Source: Novosphingobium ginsenosidimutans
Lineage (GTDB): Bacteria > Pseudomonadota > Alphaproteobacteria > Sphingomonadales > Sphingomonadaceae
NCBI RefSeq assembly: GCF_007954425.1
Contig: NZ_CP042345.1
Span: forward strand, 1,488,001 to 1,552,000
DNA: 64,000 bases
Direction: 5' to 3'
Position numbers and translations under genes: made by a program. The notes beneath the pieces were generated by a model. The model searched no databases. It saw nothing but the letters and a program-made list of their open reading frames with translations, and was not told the origin of the DNA. Below are positions 30,412 through 38,780 of the stretch, one piece after another; position 1 is the first letter of the stretch; each line of letters opens with the position of its first letter.

Positions 30412-30816
30412 TTACTTCGCGGCCTGCTGGGTCCGGCGATAGGGCACGAAATCGCCCAGATTGATGAAGCCGGTGGTGAAATGGCCCGTGCGATCAACCG
30501 TGTGGACCATGTCGAGCCGGCAGAGCTGACTGCCGGTCGGACGGATCACCAGGATATCGTCCGAATCGAGGTCTTCCGGGTTGCGCGGCTTGTTGACGTA
30601 GAGCGTGGTGCCCGAACGATAGACCAGCGCCACGCCATCCAGGATTTCCAGGTCGCGCGTGTCGCTCTGCGAGATGCAGCTGGTCGGCTTGCCGGCTGTG
30701 CGGCCTTCGAGCAGCTTCTCGAGGCGCTGTTCCGGGGTCAGCTTCGGCTTGGCGGAAACTGCGGCACCACCGGCAACCAGCGCCGTGGCGGCAAGGGCAA
30801 AGGCAAGAACACGCAT
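30412..30816 (-). CDS. Secreted hypothetical protein
   Basis: A 134-residue protein with a signal peptide to about residue 22 (AVSAKP). Two cysteines, in TSCISQSD and QLCRLDMV, could form a disulfide in the periplasm. The mature chain has NKPRNPEDLDSDDILVIRPTG. The pattern is common among sphingomonad periplasmic proteins of unknown function. It lies between tldD and the DUF924 gene on the same strand. Confidence 0.75.
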   Translation of the reverse strand: MRVLAFALAATALVAGGAAVSAKPKLTPEQRLEKLLEGRTAGKPTSCISQSDTRDLEILDGVALVYRSGTTLYVNKPRNPEDLDSDDILVIRPTGSQLCRLDMVHTVDRTGHFTTGFINLGDFVPYRRTQQAAK

Positions 30817-30878
30817 TGGGATCCTCCGAAGGTCAGGATCGGAAGACTAACACAAGATCCTGAACTGCACCTGACAAA

Positions 30879-32309
30879 TCAGGCCGTACCGCCCACGGTC
30901 AGGCCTTCGACGAGCAGGGTCGGCTGGCCAACCCCGGCCGGGACCGACTGGCCGCCCTTGCCGCAGATGCCGACGCCTTCGTCGATCGCCAGGTCATTGC
31001 CGATGCCGGACACCTTGGTCAGGACGGTCGGTCCGTCGCCGATCAGCGTCGCGCCCTTGATCGGCGCGCCCAGCTTGCCGTTCTCGACCAGGTAGGCCTC
31101 GGTGCAGGAGAACACGAACTTGCCCGAGACGATATCGACCTGCCCGCCGCCAAAGCTCTTGGCGAAGATGCCCTTCTTGACGCGGGACAGCAGCTCGGCC
31201 GGATCGTCGTTCCCGGCGGGCATGAAGGTATTGGTCATGCGCGGCATCGGGGCGTGAGCATACGATTCGCGGCGGCCATTGCCGGTGGGTTCAACGCCCA
31301 TCAGCCGGGCGTTGAGCCGGTCCTGCATATAACCTTTCAAGATCCCGTCCTCGATCAGTACGGTCTCGGCTGTCGGCGTGCCCTCGTCATCGATCGAGAG
31401 CGAGCCGCGGCGGCCCTGACCACCCACGCCCAGCAAGGTGCCATCATCGACTACGGTGACGCCGGGCGCAGCGACGCGCTGGCCGATCTTGCCGGAAAAG
31501 GCGCTGGTGCCCTTGCGGTTGAAATCGCCTTCGAGGCCGTGGCCAACCGCTTCGTGCAGCAGCACACCGGGCCAGCCGGGGCCGAGCAGGACGGTCATCT
31601 CGCCGGCCGGGGCGGCGACGCTTTCCAGATTGACCAGCGCCTGGGCCAGCGCGCTGTCGATCGCGCGGTCCCAGGTTTCGGGCGCGAACAGATCGTCATA
31701 GAGCCGCCGTCCGCCGATCCCGAAGCTGCCGGTCTCACGCCGACCGTTCTGTTCGGCGACGATCCCGACATTGAGGCGCACCAGCGGGCGAATGTCGGTG
31801 GCGACAAAGCCGTCAGGCCGAACGATCTCGACCACAGACCACGATGCGGCCAGGCTGGCCGAAACCTGCACCACGCGCGGATCGCGGGCGCGGGCGGCGG
31901 CGTCGATCATTTCCAGCAGCTTCACCTTCTCGGCAAAGGGGATCAGGTCGAGCGGCGAGGCATCGGTATAGAGCTTGCGGTTGCTGGCGCGCGGCGGGGC
32001 GGCCAGCTTGTTCGCGGCGGGATCGAGCAAGGCCAGGGTCTGCCCGGCGCGGCGGATTGCCTCGGCGCTGATCTCGTTGGCGTGGGCAAAGCCGGTCATC
32101 TCGCCCGACACGCCGCGCAGGCCGAAGCCGGCCTCGCGCGAATAGTCGGCCGTCTTCAGCCGGCCATCATCGAACCCGAAGGTCTCGCTCGCGGTATATT
32201 GCAGGAACAGCTCGCCATCGTCGCAGCGCTCCAGCGCCTCGCGGGTGATGGCCTGGGCCTGGGCGGGATCGAGCTGGCGATAGAGCAGGGCGCGCGGATC
32301 GGTGGTCAT
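30879..32309 (-). CDS. tldD: TldD metalloprotease
   Basis: A 476-residue cytoplasmic protease that with TldE (PmbA) processes peptides such as microcins and degrades the antitoxin CcdA. The zinc-binding block HEAVGHGLEGD is at residues 252-262, with the active-site cleft formed across the TldD-TldE dimer. FNRKGTSAFSG follows it, and the C-terminal FCTEAY-like segment (here VFSCTEAYLVENG) is also characteristic. A tldE partner is not in this window. A small CHCC zinc-finger gene lies upstream on the same strand. Confidence 0.95.
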   Translation of the reverse strand: MTTDPRALLYRQLDPAQAQAITREALERCDDGELFLQYTASETFGFDDGRLKTADYSREAGFGLRGVSGEMTGFAHANEISAEAIRRAGQTLALLDPAANKLAAPPRASNRKLYTDASPLDLIPFAEKVKLLEMIDAAARARDPRVVQVSASLAASWSVVEIVRPDGFVATDIRPLVRLNVGIVAEQNGRRETGSFGIGGRRLYDDLFAPETWDRAIDSALAQALVNLESVAAPAGEMTVLLGPGWPGVLLHEAVGHGLEGDFNRKGTSAFSGKIGQRVAAPGVTVVDDGTLLGVGGQGRRGSLSIDDEGTPTAETVLIEDGILKGYMQDRLNARLMGVEPTGNGRRESYAHAPMPRMTNTFMPAGNDDPAELLSRVKKGIFAKSFGGGQVDIVSGKFVFSCTEAYLVENGKLGAPIKGATLIGDGPTVLTKVSGIGNDLAIDEGVGICGKGGQSVPAGVGQPTLLVEGLTVGGTA

Positions 32310-32327
32310 CGCACCGATATAGGGTGA

Positions 32328-32561
32328 CTAGCGGCTGGCGCCAGAGGCCACGTCATCCAGCTGCGATTGGTCTGCGCCGTCGGCCGGGCCGCCCTGCAGC
32401 ACAAAGCGCTTGTCGCAATAGCCGCAATCGACATAGCCGCGCTCGTCGATCTCCAGCCAGACGCGCGGATGGCCCAGCGCTGCGCCGCCACGGATATCCT
32501 TGGCGCCGTCGCAGGAAACGCGGGTGGTGGTGACGATTGCGGTTTCGGGCTGGTTGCTCAT
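32328..32561 (-). CDS. Zinc-finger domain protein (CHCC/NDUFS6-like)
   Basis: A 77-residue protein with [25 protein letters not shown], the zf-CHCC fold with one Cys-x4-His-like pair (the earlier VSCDGA) and the CGYC pair. The mitochondrial relative NDUFS6 is an accessory subunit of complex I, and alphaproteobacteria encode short homologs. It begins 19 bases before tldD on the same strand. A role in respiratory complex I is inferred from the family. Confidence 0.82.
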   Translation of the reverse strand: MSNQPETAIVTTTRVSCDGAKDIRGGAALGHPRVWLEIDERGYVDCGYCDKRFVLQGGPADGADQSQLDDVASGASR

Positions 32562-32600
32562 GGACCCGCCCCCTAGCAGGCGCGCGCGCGCATTTCCAGA

Positions 32601-33200
32601 CTACTGGTACTGAACGGTGACCACGAAGGTTCCGTTGTAGACCCCGCCCAGCTGGTTCGCCCCAACGTTGAGCCGGCCGCCAATCCGGAAATCGAAGATC
32701 CCGTTGGTCGGCACAATCTCGTAGCGGCGGTTGCCATTGCCCAGGCCATTGCCGTTGCCGCCCAGGAACTGGAGGTCGGGTGTGGTGTCGAGCACCAGGT
32801 TGTTGACCGTCATGGTCTGTGTTCCGCCGACCCGGGTCAGGGTAATCGTTGAGGGCATCTGGATCCGCACGGTCATCCGCCGCGTGCCCATCCCGCTGAA
32901 CTCGGCCGGCTGGCAGACGCCGGTCCGAACGATCGGACCAGTGGTGGTGCAGACCTGGGTATCGGGGTTGAGCGTGACGGTTGCTGCGGCATTGCCAGGC
33001 GCGACGCGGCCGAAGTTCAGCGACTGGTTCACAAGCAGCGCCAGCGGGGCCACAACTGTCGCCGTCGAAGCACCACTGGCGGACACGCGCTGGGCCTGCG
33101 CAGGGTTGGCGGCAAGCGCTGCAAGCGCAAGCACCGGCACGGCGCCAAGCGTGCGCAACAGCCGTACAACCGGCTTTCTGTTGGTAGTCCCCCGAAACAT
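32601..33200 (-). CDS. DUF4402 domain secreted protein
   Basis: A 199-residue protein with a signal peptide ending near AQAQ. The mature part is a beta-sandwich of the DUF4402 type: PLALLVNQSLNFGRVAPG near the start, long Thr/Val-rich strands, and GVYNGTFVVTVQYQ at the end. Such proteins resemble pilin or spore-coat-like subunits and are often secreted in several copies. An AGGGAAAA site precedes the ATG; a much longer upstream frame overlaps the ABC gene and is rejected. It is divergent from the ABC ATPase gene. Confidence 0.82.
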   Translation of the reverse strand: MFRGTTNRKPVVRLLRTLGAVPVLALAALAANPAQAQRVSASGASTATVVAPLALLVNQSLNFGRVAPGNAAATVTLNPDTQVCTTTGPIVRTGVCQPAEFSGMGTRRMTVRIQMPSTITLTRVGGTQTMTVNNLVLDTTPDLQFLGGNGNGLGNGNRRYEIVPTNGIFDFRIGGRLNVGANQLGGVYNGTFVVTVQYQ

Positions 33201-33347
33201 CGTGTTTTCCCTTAGTCCGGCTCCGCTTAACGCCATGCTGGACGAACATGGTAAACAAGCCGTTAGGGACTGGTACCTAAGCCGGCAGCGGGCAGCGGCC
33301 TTTCGCAGGGCTTTACGTTCGCGGAATCCTGCCGCAAGAGCGCGTTC

Positions 33348-34295
33348 ATGGAACAGCCTGCCGCCATTCGCATCCACGACCTCGTCAAGCGTTACGCCCC
33401 TGCCGGTCAGGGGGAAGGTAAACTGGCACTGAAGGGCGTGTCCTTCGACGTGCCGCAGGGCGAGATCTTCGGCCTGCTCGGCCCGAATGGCGCCGGCAAG
33501 TCGACGCTGATCAACATTTTGGCTGGCCTGGTAATGAAGACCAGCGGGACAGCGGAAATCTGGGGCTTCGATATCGACAAGGACCCGCGCAACGCCAAGC
33601 GTGCGATCGGCATCGTGCCGCAGGAGATTGTCTTCGATCCGTTCTTCACGCCGGTCGAAGTGCTGGATATCCAGGCCGGGCTCTATGGCGTGCCCAAGGC
33701 CGCGCGGCGCAGCCTGGAGCTGCTCGGCCAGGTCCACCTCTCGGACAAGGCCAATGCCTATTCCCGCACCCTGTCGGGCGGCATGAAGCGCCGCCTGCTG
33801 ATCGCCAAGGCGCTGGTCCACCAGCCGCCGGTGATCGTGCTGGACGAGCCGACGGCCGGGGTCGACGTCGAACTGCGCCGTCAGCTGTGGGAACTGGTCA
33901 GCGACCTCAACGCGCAGGGGGTCACCGTGGTGCTGACCACCCATTACCTCGAAGAGGCCGAGGAGCTGTGCGACCGCATCGCCATCATCAACCATGGTGA
34001 ACTGATCGCCAACAAACCGACCCGCGAACTGGTCGAAATGGCGCGCGAGAAGGTGGTGGTGGTGACGGTCGACAAGCCGGCCGCCGAATGCCCGGCCCAC
34101 CCGGCGATAATCAAGTGCGAGAAGACCGGCGATCACACGCTGGAGATCACCTACGACAAGGACCGCAGCAACGCCGGCGAAGTGCTCTCGCTGGTTCAGG
34201 CCATGGGCTTTGGCATCGTCGATGTCAGCACCCGCGAGGCCGATCTGGAAGACGTCTTCGTTACCCTGACCAGCAGCGCGGCCCAGGCCGCGTGA
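33348..34295 (+). CDS. ABC transporter ATP-binding protein (YadG-like)
   Basis: A 315-residue ATPase with Walker A GPNGAGKS (45-52), signature LSGGM (142-146), Walker B VIVLDEP (162-168) and H-loop LTTHYLEEAEEL. The C-terminal extension (about 235-315) resembles that of YadG-type exporter ATPases, which normally pair with a YadH-like permease. No permease gene is adjacent: downstream lies a DUF559 unit bounded by inverted repeats, then nadB. The permease may once have followed and been displaced, or lies elsewhere. Confidence 0.88.
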   Translation: MEQPAAIRIHDLVKRYAPAGQGEGKLALKGVSFDVPQGEIFGLLGPNGAGKSTLINILAGLVMKTSGTAEIWGFDIDKDPRNAKRAIGIVPQEIVFDPFFTPVEVLDIQAGLYGVPKAARRSLELLGQVHLSDKANAYSRTLSGGMKRRLLIAKALVHQPPVIVLDEPTAGVDVELRRQLWELVSDLNAQGVTVVLTTHYLEEAEELCDRIAIINHGELIANKPTRELVEMAREKVVVVTVDKPAAECPAHPAIIKCEKTGDHTLEITYDKDRSNAGEVLSLVQAMGFGIVDVSTREADLEDVFVTLTSSAAQAA

Positions 34296-34314
34296 ACAGC
34301 CAAGACGCCTTGAG

Positions 34315-34354
34315 TCCCCCTCCCGCTTGCGGGAGGGGTTAGGGGTGGGCCCTT
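34315..34354 (+). repeat. Left 40-bp inverted repeat of the DUF559 unit
   Basis: The repeat runs inward from a 22-bp hairpin (CCCCTCCCGC-TT-GCGGGAGGGG at 34317-34338) to TTAGGGGTGGGCCCTT. It matches the reverse complement of 34702-34741 at 37 of 40 positions. It overlaps the TTG start of the enclosed gene. Confidence 0.85.
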
Positions 34355-34748
34355 GGCAAGCTATGGCAACTTCAAGGTGCGCAACACCACCCGGGCCCGC
34401 GAACTTAGACGCGCAGCAACCCCAGCGGAGCGGTTGCTTTGGCTATACCTCGCCCGATCGCAGCTTGGCGTGAAGTTTAGCCGCCAGATGCCAGTTGGAC
34501 CGTTCTTCGCTGATTTCCTGTGCCGCGAACGAATGCTGATTGTCGAGCTGGATGGATTTTCGCACGACGTTCAGCCACAGCGCGATCTTCAGCGTGACGG
34601 CTACCTCAAGCGGGCAGGATACCAGGTGCTTCATTTTTCGAATGCCGATGTGCTGGGTAATGTCGCGGGCGTGATCTCGGCAATTTCACTCGTGCTTGGC
34701 GAAGGGCCCACCCCCGACCCCTCCCGCAAGCGGGAGGGGGGACTATGA
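34353..34748 (+). CDS. DUF559 endonuclease-like protein inside an inverted repeat
   Basis: A 131-residue protein of the DUF559 family (Vsr/very-short-patch-repair fold). It shows ATPAERLLWLYLARSQLGVKFSRQMPVGPFFADFLCRERMLIVELDG, with the Asp in FADFL and Glu in VELDG as candidate metal ligands of a PD-(D/E)XK core. The start is a TTG within the left repeat, and the last 16 codons are the right repeat itself, giving GEGPTPDPSRKREGGL. Its stop overlaps the nadB start. Repeat-derived tails in DUF559 proteins suggest a mobile, repeat-linked family. Confidence 0.78.
   Translation: MASYGNFKVRNTTRARELRRAATPAERLLWLYLARSQLGVKFSRQMPVGPFFADFLCRERMLIVELDGFSHDVQPQRDLQRDGYLKRAGYQVLHFSNADVLGNVAGVISAISLVLGEGPTPDPSRKREGGL
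34702..34741 (-). repeat. Right 40-bp inverted repeat of the DUF559 unit
   Basis: It mirrors the left repeat with three differences and contains its own 22-bp hairpin (CCCCTCCCGC-AA-GCGGGAGGGG, 34718-34739). It is read as the C-terminus of the DUF559 gene and ends four bases before the nadB ATG. Confidence 0.85.
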
Positions 34749-36319
34749 ACCACGACGTCATCATAGTCGGCTCGGGCGCGGCGGGGCTGACGGCGGCGCT
34801 TGAGCTGGCGGAACAGGTCAAGGTCCTGGTCCTTGCAAAAGGCGCGATTGACGGCGGGTCGACTGCCTGGGCCCAGGGCGGGATCGCTGCGGTGCTTGAT
34901 GCCGGTGACACCTTCGAGAACCATATTCGCGACACCATGGTGGCCGGGGCCGGCCTCAACCGCCGCGAGACGGTCGAATTCGTGATCGAGCAGGCCCCCC
35001 ATGCGATCAACCGGCTGGTCGAGCTGGGTGTGCCGTTCAATACCGAAGGGCCAGATCTCCACCTCACCCGCGAGGGCGGCCACAGCCACCGCCGGATCGT
35101 CCATGTCGACGATGCCACCGGGCGCGCCGTGCTCGATGCCCTGCTGCGCGCGGCCGAGGCTCATCCCAATGTCACCCTGCTGCCGCACCGCGCCTGCATC
35201 GATCTGATCACCGGGCGGCACGAAGAGCGCTATTCGGGCTCGGGCCGGGTCTGGGGCGTCTATGCGCTCAATGAGCAGACTGGCACGGTTGAGGCGCATA
35301 CTGCCCGGGCGACAATCCTGGCCACCGGCGGGGCGGGGCGTGTCTACCAGTTCAGCACCGCGCCGCGCGGCGCGACCGGCGACGGGATCGCGATGGCCTG
35401 GCGCGCGGGTTGCCGCGTTGCCAACATGGAAATGATGCAGTTCCACCCAACCTGCCTCTACAACCTGGAGGTCAAGAACTTCCTGATCACCGAGGCGGTG
35501 CGCGGCGAGGGCGGACGGCTGCTCAACCCCAAGACCGGGCACCGCTACATGCCCGACTATGACGAACGCGCCGAACTGGCCCCCCGCGACATTGTCGCCC
35601 GCGCCAACGACAGCGAGATCAAGCGCGACGGCCTGAGCTACGTCCACCTCGATATCAGCCACCAGCCCGCCGATTTCGTGAAAGGCCACTTTCCGACGAT
35701 CTATGAAAAGCTGCTCGGTCTTGGCATCGACATGACCACGCAGCCGATCCCGGTCGTACCGGCGCAGCACTATACGTGCGGCGGGATCGTGATCGACCTT
35801 CATGGCCGGACTGACCTGCCCGGCCTCTACGCCGCCGGCGAATGCACCGAAAGCGGTCTCCACGGGGCCAACCGCCTGGCTTCAAACAGCCTGCTTGAAT
35901 GCTTCGTTTTCGGCGAGGCGGCTGCGGCCGACATCCTGGCGCGGTGGGAGGAGTTCGCGGCCCCGCCGCCGGTCCGCGCCTGGGACGAAAGCCGCGTTAC
36001 CGACAGCGACGAGGAAGTGATCATCCAGCAGAACTGGACCGAGATCCGCCGCTTCATGTGGAACTACGTTGGCATCGTCCGCACCACCAAGCGGCTGGAA
36101 CGCGCGGCGCACCGGATCAAGCTGCTGATGGAGGAAGTGGGCGATTACTACGGCCACTTCCGCGTCTCGACCGACCTGATCGAACTGCGCAACCTGCTGC
36201 AATGCGCGGAACTGATTGTCCGCTCTGCGCTGGAGCGCAAGGAGAGCCGCGGGCTGCACTTCACGCTCGATTACCCGGAAATGCTGCCCCACGCGCGCGA
36301 TACGGTGCTGGTGCCGTAA
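34745..36319 (+). CDS. nadB: L-aspartate oxidase
   Basis: A 524-residue flavoenzyme that oxidises L-aspartate to iminoaspartate for NAD synthesis with NadA. The FAD-binding GSGAAG motif starts at residue 9. Other family blocks are STAWAQGGIA, EGGHSHRRIVH, the HPTCLYN substrate loop and GLHGANRLASNSLLECFVFG. The C-terminal helical domain is present, so the gene is full length. It overlaps the repeat-bounded DUF559 gene at ATGA, which implies the unit was inserted just before it. nadA and nadC are not in the window. Confidence 0.95.
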   Translation: MNHDVIIVGSGAAGLTAALELAEQVKVLVLAKGAIDGGSTAWAQGGIAAVLDAGDTFENHIRDTMVAGAGLNRRETVEFVIEQAPHAINRLVELGVPFNTEGPDLHLTREGGHSHRRIVHVDDATGRAVLDALLRAAEAHPNVTLLPHRACIDLITGRHEERYSGSGRVWGVYALNEQTGTVEAHTARATILATGGAGRVYQFSTAPRGATGDGIAMAWRAGCRVANMEMMQFHPTCLYNLEVKNFLITEAVRGEGGRLLNPKTGHRYMPDYDERAELAPRDIVARANDSEIKRDGLSYVHLDISHQPADFVKGHFPTIYEKLLGLGIDMTTQPIPVVPAQHYTCGGIVIDLHGRTDLPGLYAAGECTESGLHGANRLASNSLLECFVFGEAAAADILARWEEFAAPPPVRAWDESRVTDSDEEVIIQQNWTEIRRFMWNYVGIVRTTKRLERAAHRIKLLMEEVGDYYGHFRVSTDLIELRNLLQCAELIVRSALERKESRGLHFTLDYPEMLPHARDTVLVP

Positions 36320-36366
36320 TCATCCTGGCGCCAGTCCGCATTCGCGGGCGTAACGGGCGAAGCAAA

Positions 36367-36391
36367 GGGCCGCCTCCATCGGAGACGGCCC
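36367..36391 (-). terminator. Terminator for the leftward small gene
   Basis: An 11-bp stem with one mismatched pair (GGGCCGCCTCC with GGAGACGGCCC). On the minus strand it is followed by TTTGCTT. It separates nadB from the convergent glycine-rich gene. Confidence 0.65.
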
Positions 36392-36438
36392 CTGCTGGCC
36401 GGTGGGGTGTGCCGGCACTGTCGGGCGTGTACTGCGAC

Positions 36439-36618
36439 CTAGCGGCCGCCTTTGCTTCCGCCCTTGTCGTCCTGGCCGCCGGACTGGCCGCCCTGCTTCG
36501 AGCCGCCGCCCATGCCGCCGCCCTGACCCTGGCGGGTGCTGCCACCCTGGCCACCGGCCTGCTGACCGCCAGCCTGGCGCTGGCCGCCCTGCTTGTCGCC
36601 CTGGTTCTGGTTTGCCAT
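36439..36618 (-). CDS. Glycine/glutamine-rich small protein
   Basis: A 59-residue low-complexity protein made of GG, Q, K and S with repeated QGG and GGS units, starting MANQNQGDKQ. There is no membrane segment. Of the two adjacent ATGs, the second gives better spacing to AAAGGACAGG. It has its own terminator and divergent upstream region, so it is probably expressed. Similar small hydrophilic proteins in this group are sometimes linked to stress, but no function is established. Confidence 0.6.
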   Translation of the reverse strand: MANQNQGDKQGGQRQAGGQQAGGQGGSTRQGQGGGMGGGSKQGGQSGGQDDKGGSKGGR

Positions 36619-36805
36619 CATCCTGTCCTTTCAAGTTTCCCGCCGTTGCTGCGGGATGTGAAGGTAACCGGACCATGGGGGCATCGTTCCGTGGTTAACG
36701 CCCAATCGGGGCTGGCGCGGGACGGAAAAATCGGCACTATAGCGTACACAAATGGCGGAAATCCGCCATTCTAATTGTCAGAACAGGACCTTGAAGGGAG
36801 GCTGC

Positions 36806-37687
36806 ATGCCACAAGTCACTGCCAACGGAGTCAGCCTAGAGGTTGAGCGTTATGGCGATCCGGCCAACCCGCCGCTGCTGCTCATCATGGGGCTGGGCGC
36901 GCAGTTGACGCTCTGGCCGATCGAGCTGGTCGAGGCATTGGTGGCGCGCGGCTATCACGTGATCCGTTATGACAATCGCGATATCGGCCTCTCGACCAAG
37001 TTCACCGAACATGGCGTGCCCAATGTCCGCAAGGTGGTGCTGATGCGGCTGTTCGGCCTCAGGCCCAGGCTGCCCTACCGGCTGACCGACATGGCGGCCG
37101 ATGCGGTTGGCCTGCTCGATGCACTGGGGATCGCCAAGGCGCACATCGTTGGTGCCTCGATGGGCGGGATGATCGCGCAGCTGGTCGCGGCGACCTATCC
37201 TGAGCGTACGCTCTCGCTCACCTCGATCATGTCGACCACCGGCAATCGCCGCGTCCCGCCCGCCAAGCCCGAGGCGTTCAAGGCGCTGACCACCCCGCCG
37301 CCCACCAACGCCTCGCTCGATCAGATCGTGCCGCACGTGATCAACATCGCCCGCGCAATCGGTAGCCCGGCCTACCCGGCACCCGAGGAGCGGCTGACCG
37401 AGCGGATCACCCGTGATTTGCAGCGCAGTTTCCACCCGACCGGGGCTGGCCGCCAGCTCGCCGCAATCATCGATGATGGCTGCCGGCGGGAGCGATTGAA
37501 GAAGGTGACGGCGCCGGCGCTGGTGATCCACGGGGTCGACGATCCCTTGGTCCGCGTGGAAGGCGGCCGCGATACCGCCGCGCACATTCCGGGCGCGCGA
37601 CTGCACGAGATCCCCGGCATGGGCCATGACCTGCCGCTCGAACTGGTTGACGAAGTGGCCGATGCGATTGCGGGCGTGGCGCGTTAG
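36806..37687 (+). CDS. Alpha/beta hydrolase
   Basis: A 293-residue hydrolase. The nucleophile elbow GASMGGM is near residue 120, VDDPL holds the likely acidic residue, and GMGHDLP the His. The oxyanion region is LIMGLGAQL. It resembles the RdmC/aclacinomycin esterase-like branch. Start at ATG 36806 after GAAGGGAGG. Substrate unknown. It overlaps the convergent two-membrane-segment gene by four bases. Confidence 0.85.
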   Translation: MPQVTANGVSLEVERYGDPANPPLLLIMGLGAQLTLWPIELVEALVARGYHVIRYDNRDIGLSTKFTEHGVPNVRKVVLMRLFGLRPRLPYRLTDMAADAVGLLDALGIAKAHIVGASMGGMIAQLVAATYPERTLSLTSIMSTTGNRRVPPAKPEAFKALTTPPPTNASLDQIVPHVINIARAIGSPAYPAPEERLTERITRDLQRSFHPTGAGRQLAAIIDDGCRRERLKKVTAPALVIHGVDDPLVRVEGGRDTAAHIPGARLHEIPGMGHDLPLELVDEVADAIAGVAR

Positions 37688-37956
37688 GCCGGGGTGCTCG
37701 CTTCGGTCGCGGCGGCGCGCTCGGCCCGGCGGCGCATGATCCGGGGGTTTAGCAGGCCCCACCAGATTGCGTTCCAGCCGGTGCTGATCAACACGGCTTG
37801 CCGTTCGCTCAGCAGTTCGAAATCCGGCCAGCGGATGAAGCCGGCCCAGGTCGCGCAGCTCAGCGCAAACAGCAGCGCGCTCAAGAACGAGATCGGCCGG
37901 CGATAGCGCTCTGCCAAAACATCGAGCCGGTCGATCGCCTGGGTGAGCCTTGCCAC
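37684..37956 (-). CDS. Small two-pass membrane protein
   Basis: A 90-residue protein with two hydrophobic segments (FLSALLFALSCATWAGFI and VLISTGWNAIWWGLL) and a basic C-terminal part. The GTG start at 37956 lies one base after the stop of the upstream gene, consistent with coupled translation; a TTG further up is possible. It follows a GlsB/YeaQ-like gene, so both may serve membrane stress responses. No family recognised. Confidence 0.6.
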   Translation of the reverse strand: MARLTQAIDRLDVLAERYRRPISFLSALLFALSCATWAGFIRWPDFELLSERQAVLISTGWNAIWWGLLNPRIMRRRAERAAATEASTPA

Positions 37957-37957
37957 C

Positions 37958-38218
37958 TCAAAACCCCCAGCCCAGCTGCCGCCCGACAAAGATCAGCAGC
38001 ATCGCGCCCAGGATCGAGGAAAAGCAGCCGGCGCGGTTGAAGCCTTCGCCGATGCCCTGGCCGTTGCTCATCGATCCCAGCAGGCCGACCACCAGCGCGC
38101 CGCCCACGCCCAGCAGGCTGGTCATCCAGAAACCCATGTCGACTGCGCCAGGGTAAAAGAAGCGCGCCAGCACGCCCACGAACAGGCCTGAGAAGATAAT
38201 CCCGATGATATTCAGCAT
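37958..38218 (-). CDS. GlsB/YeaQ/YmgE family membrane protein
   Basis: An 86-residue protein with three hydrophobic segments and the family pattern IIFSGLFVGVLARFFYPG, GFWMTSLLGVGGALVVGLLG and LGAMLLIFVGRQL. Members are often stress-induced inner membrane proteins of undefined mechanism, formerly called transglycosylase-associated. It is followed closely by a second small membrane gene. Confidence 0.85.
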   Translation of the reverse strand: MLNIIGIIFSGLFVGVLARFFYPGAVDMGFWMTSLLGVGGALVVGLLGSMSNGQGIGEGFNRAGCFSSILGAMLLIFVGRQLGWGF

Positions 38219-38780
38219 GGTGGTCTGGCTCCTCCGGATAGGGGGGCCAGACTAACCGCAAAGCGCCGCCGCGCAAGTTCGTTGCGGGGCCCGATTCTAT
38301 CGTTAGTCAAGCCGCGCGAAGCCCTCTCCCCGGACAAAAATTTTTTCACAGATTCACTTTGACTCTTGCGCGTCACACCAGTGGCGGAATTCCCGCGCGT
38401 CGCTGCAATGCGCAAGGCCCGTCGGCACCGCGCCGCGCCGCCCCGGAAGATGAACAGGCGATTTACCCTCTTGCGCCTGATTCGCGATTGGGCACTATAG
38501 GTTGTGGTCCGGCACTCGGGGGGACCTCTAGACCTAGATTTGGCTCAATACGTGCGACAAGCGCGAACGGGGCCGGATTCGGTCGGAAAAGGGGCGCTTC
38601 AAGGGGTTGGAACGGACAGGGCTGGGGACAGGTCGGGGATAAGTTTTTCTCCATTTGTTCGCCCGCTCTGGTAGGATCACAGCTTGTGCTGCTGATTCGA
38701 ACGAAAGTGGAACATTGCGGGGCCCGGAGACCTTCCGGAAAACCGCACGGGGCAGGCAACAGGATAGCAAGGGGCAGCAC
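38219..38780. other. Long intergenic region upstream of nrdA
   Basis: About 560 bases without a convincing gene. It must hold the divergent promoters of the GlsB-like gene and nrdA. An A/T-rich stretch at 38335-38360 and GCACTATAGGTTGTG at 38492-38506, somewhat like a half NrdR box, are the only notable signals. No second NrdR box at a proper distance was found. The rest is GC-rich leader sequence. Confidence 0.5.
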
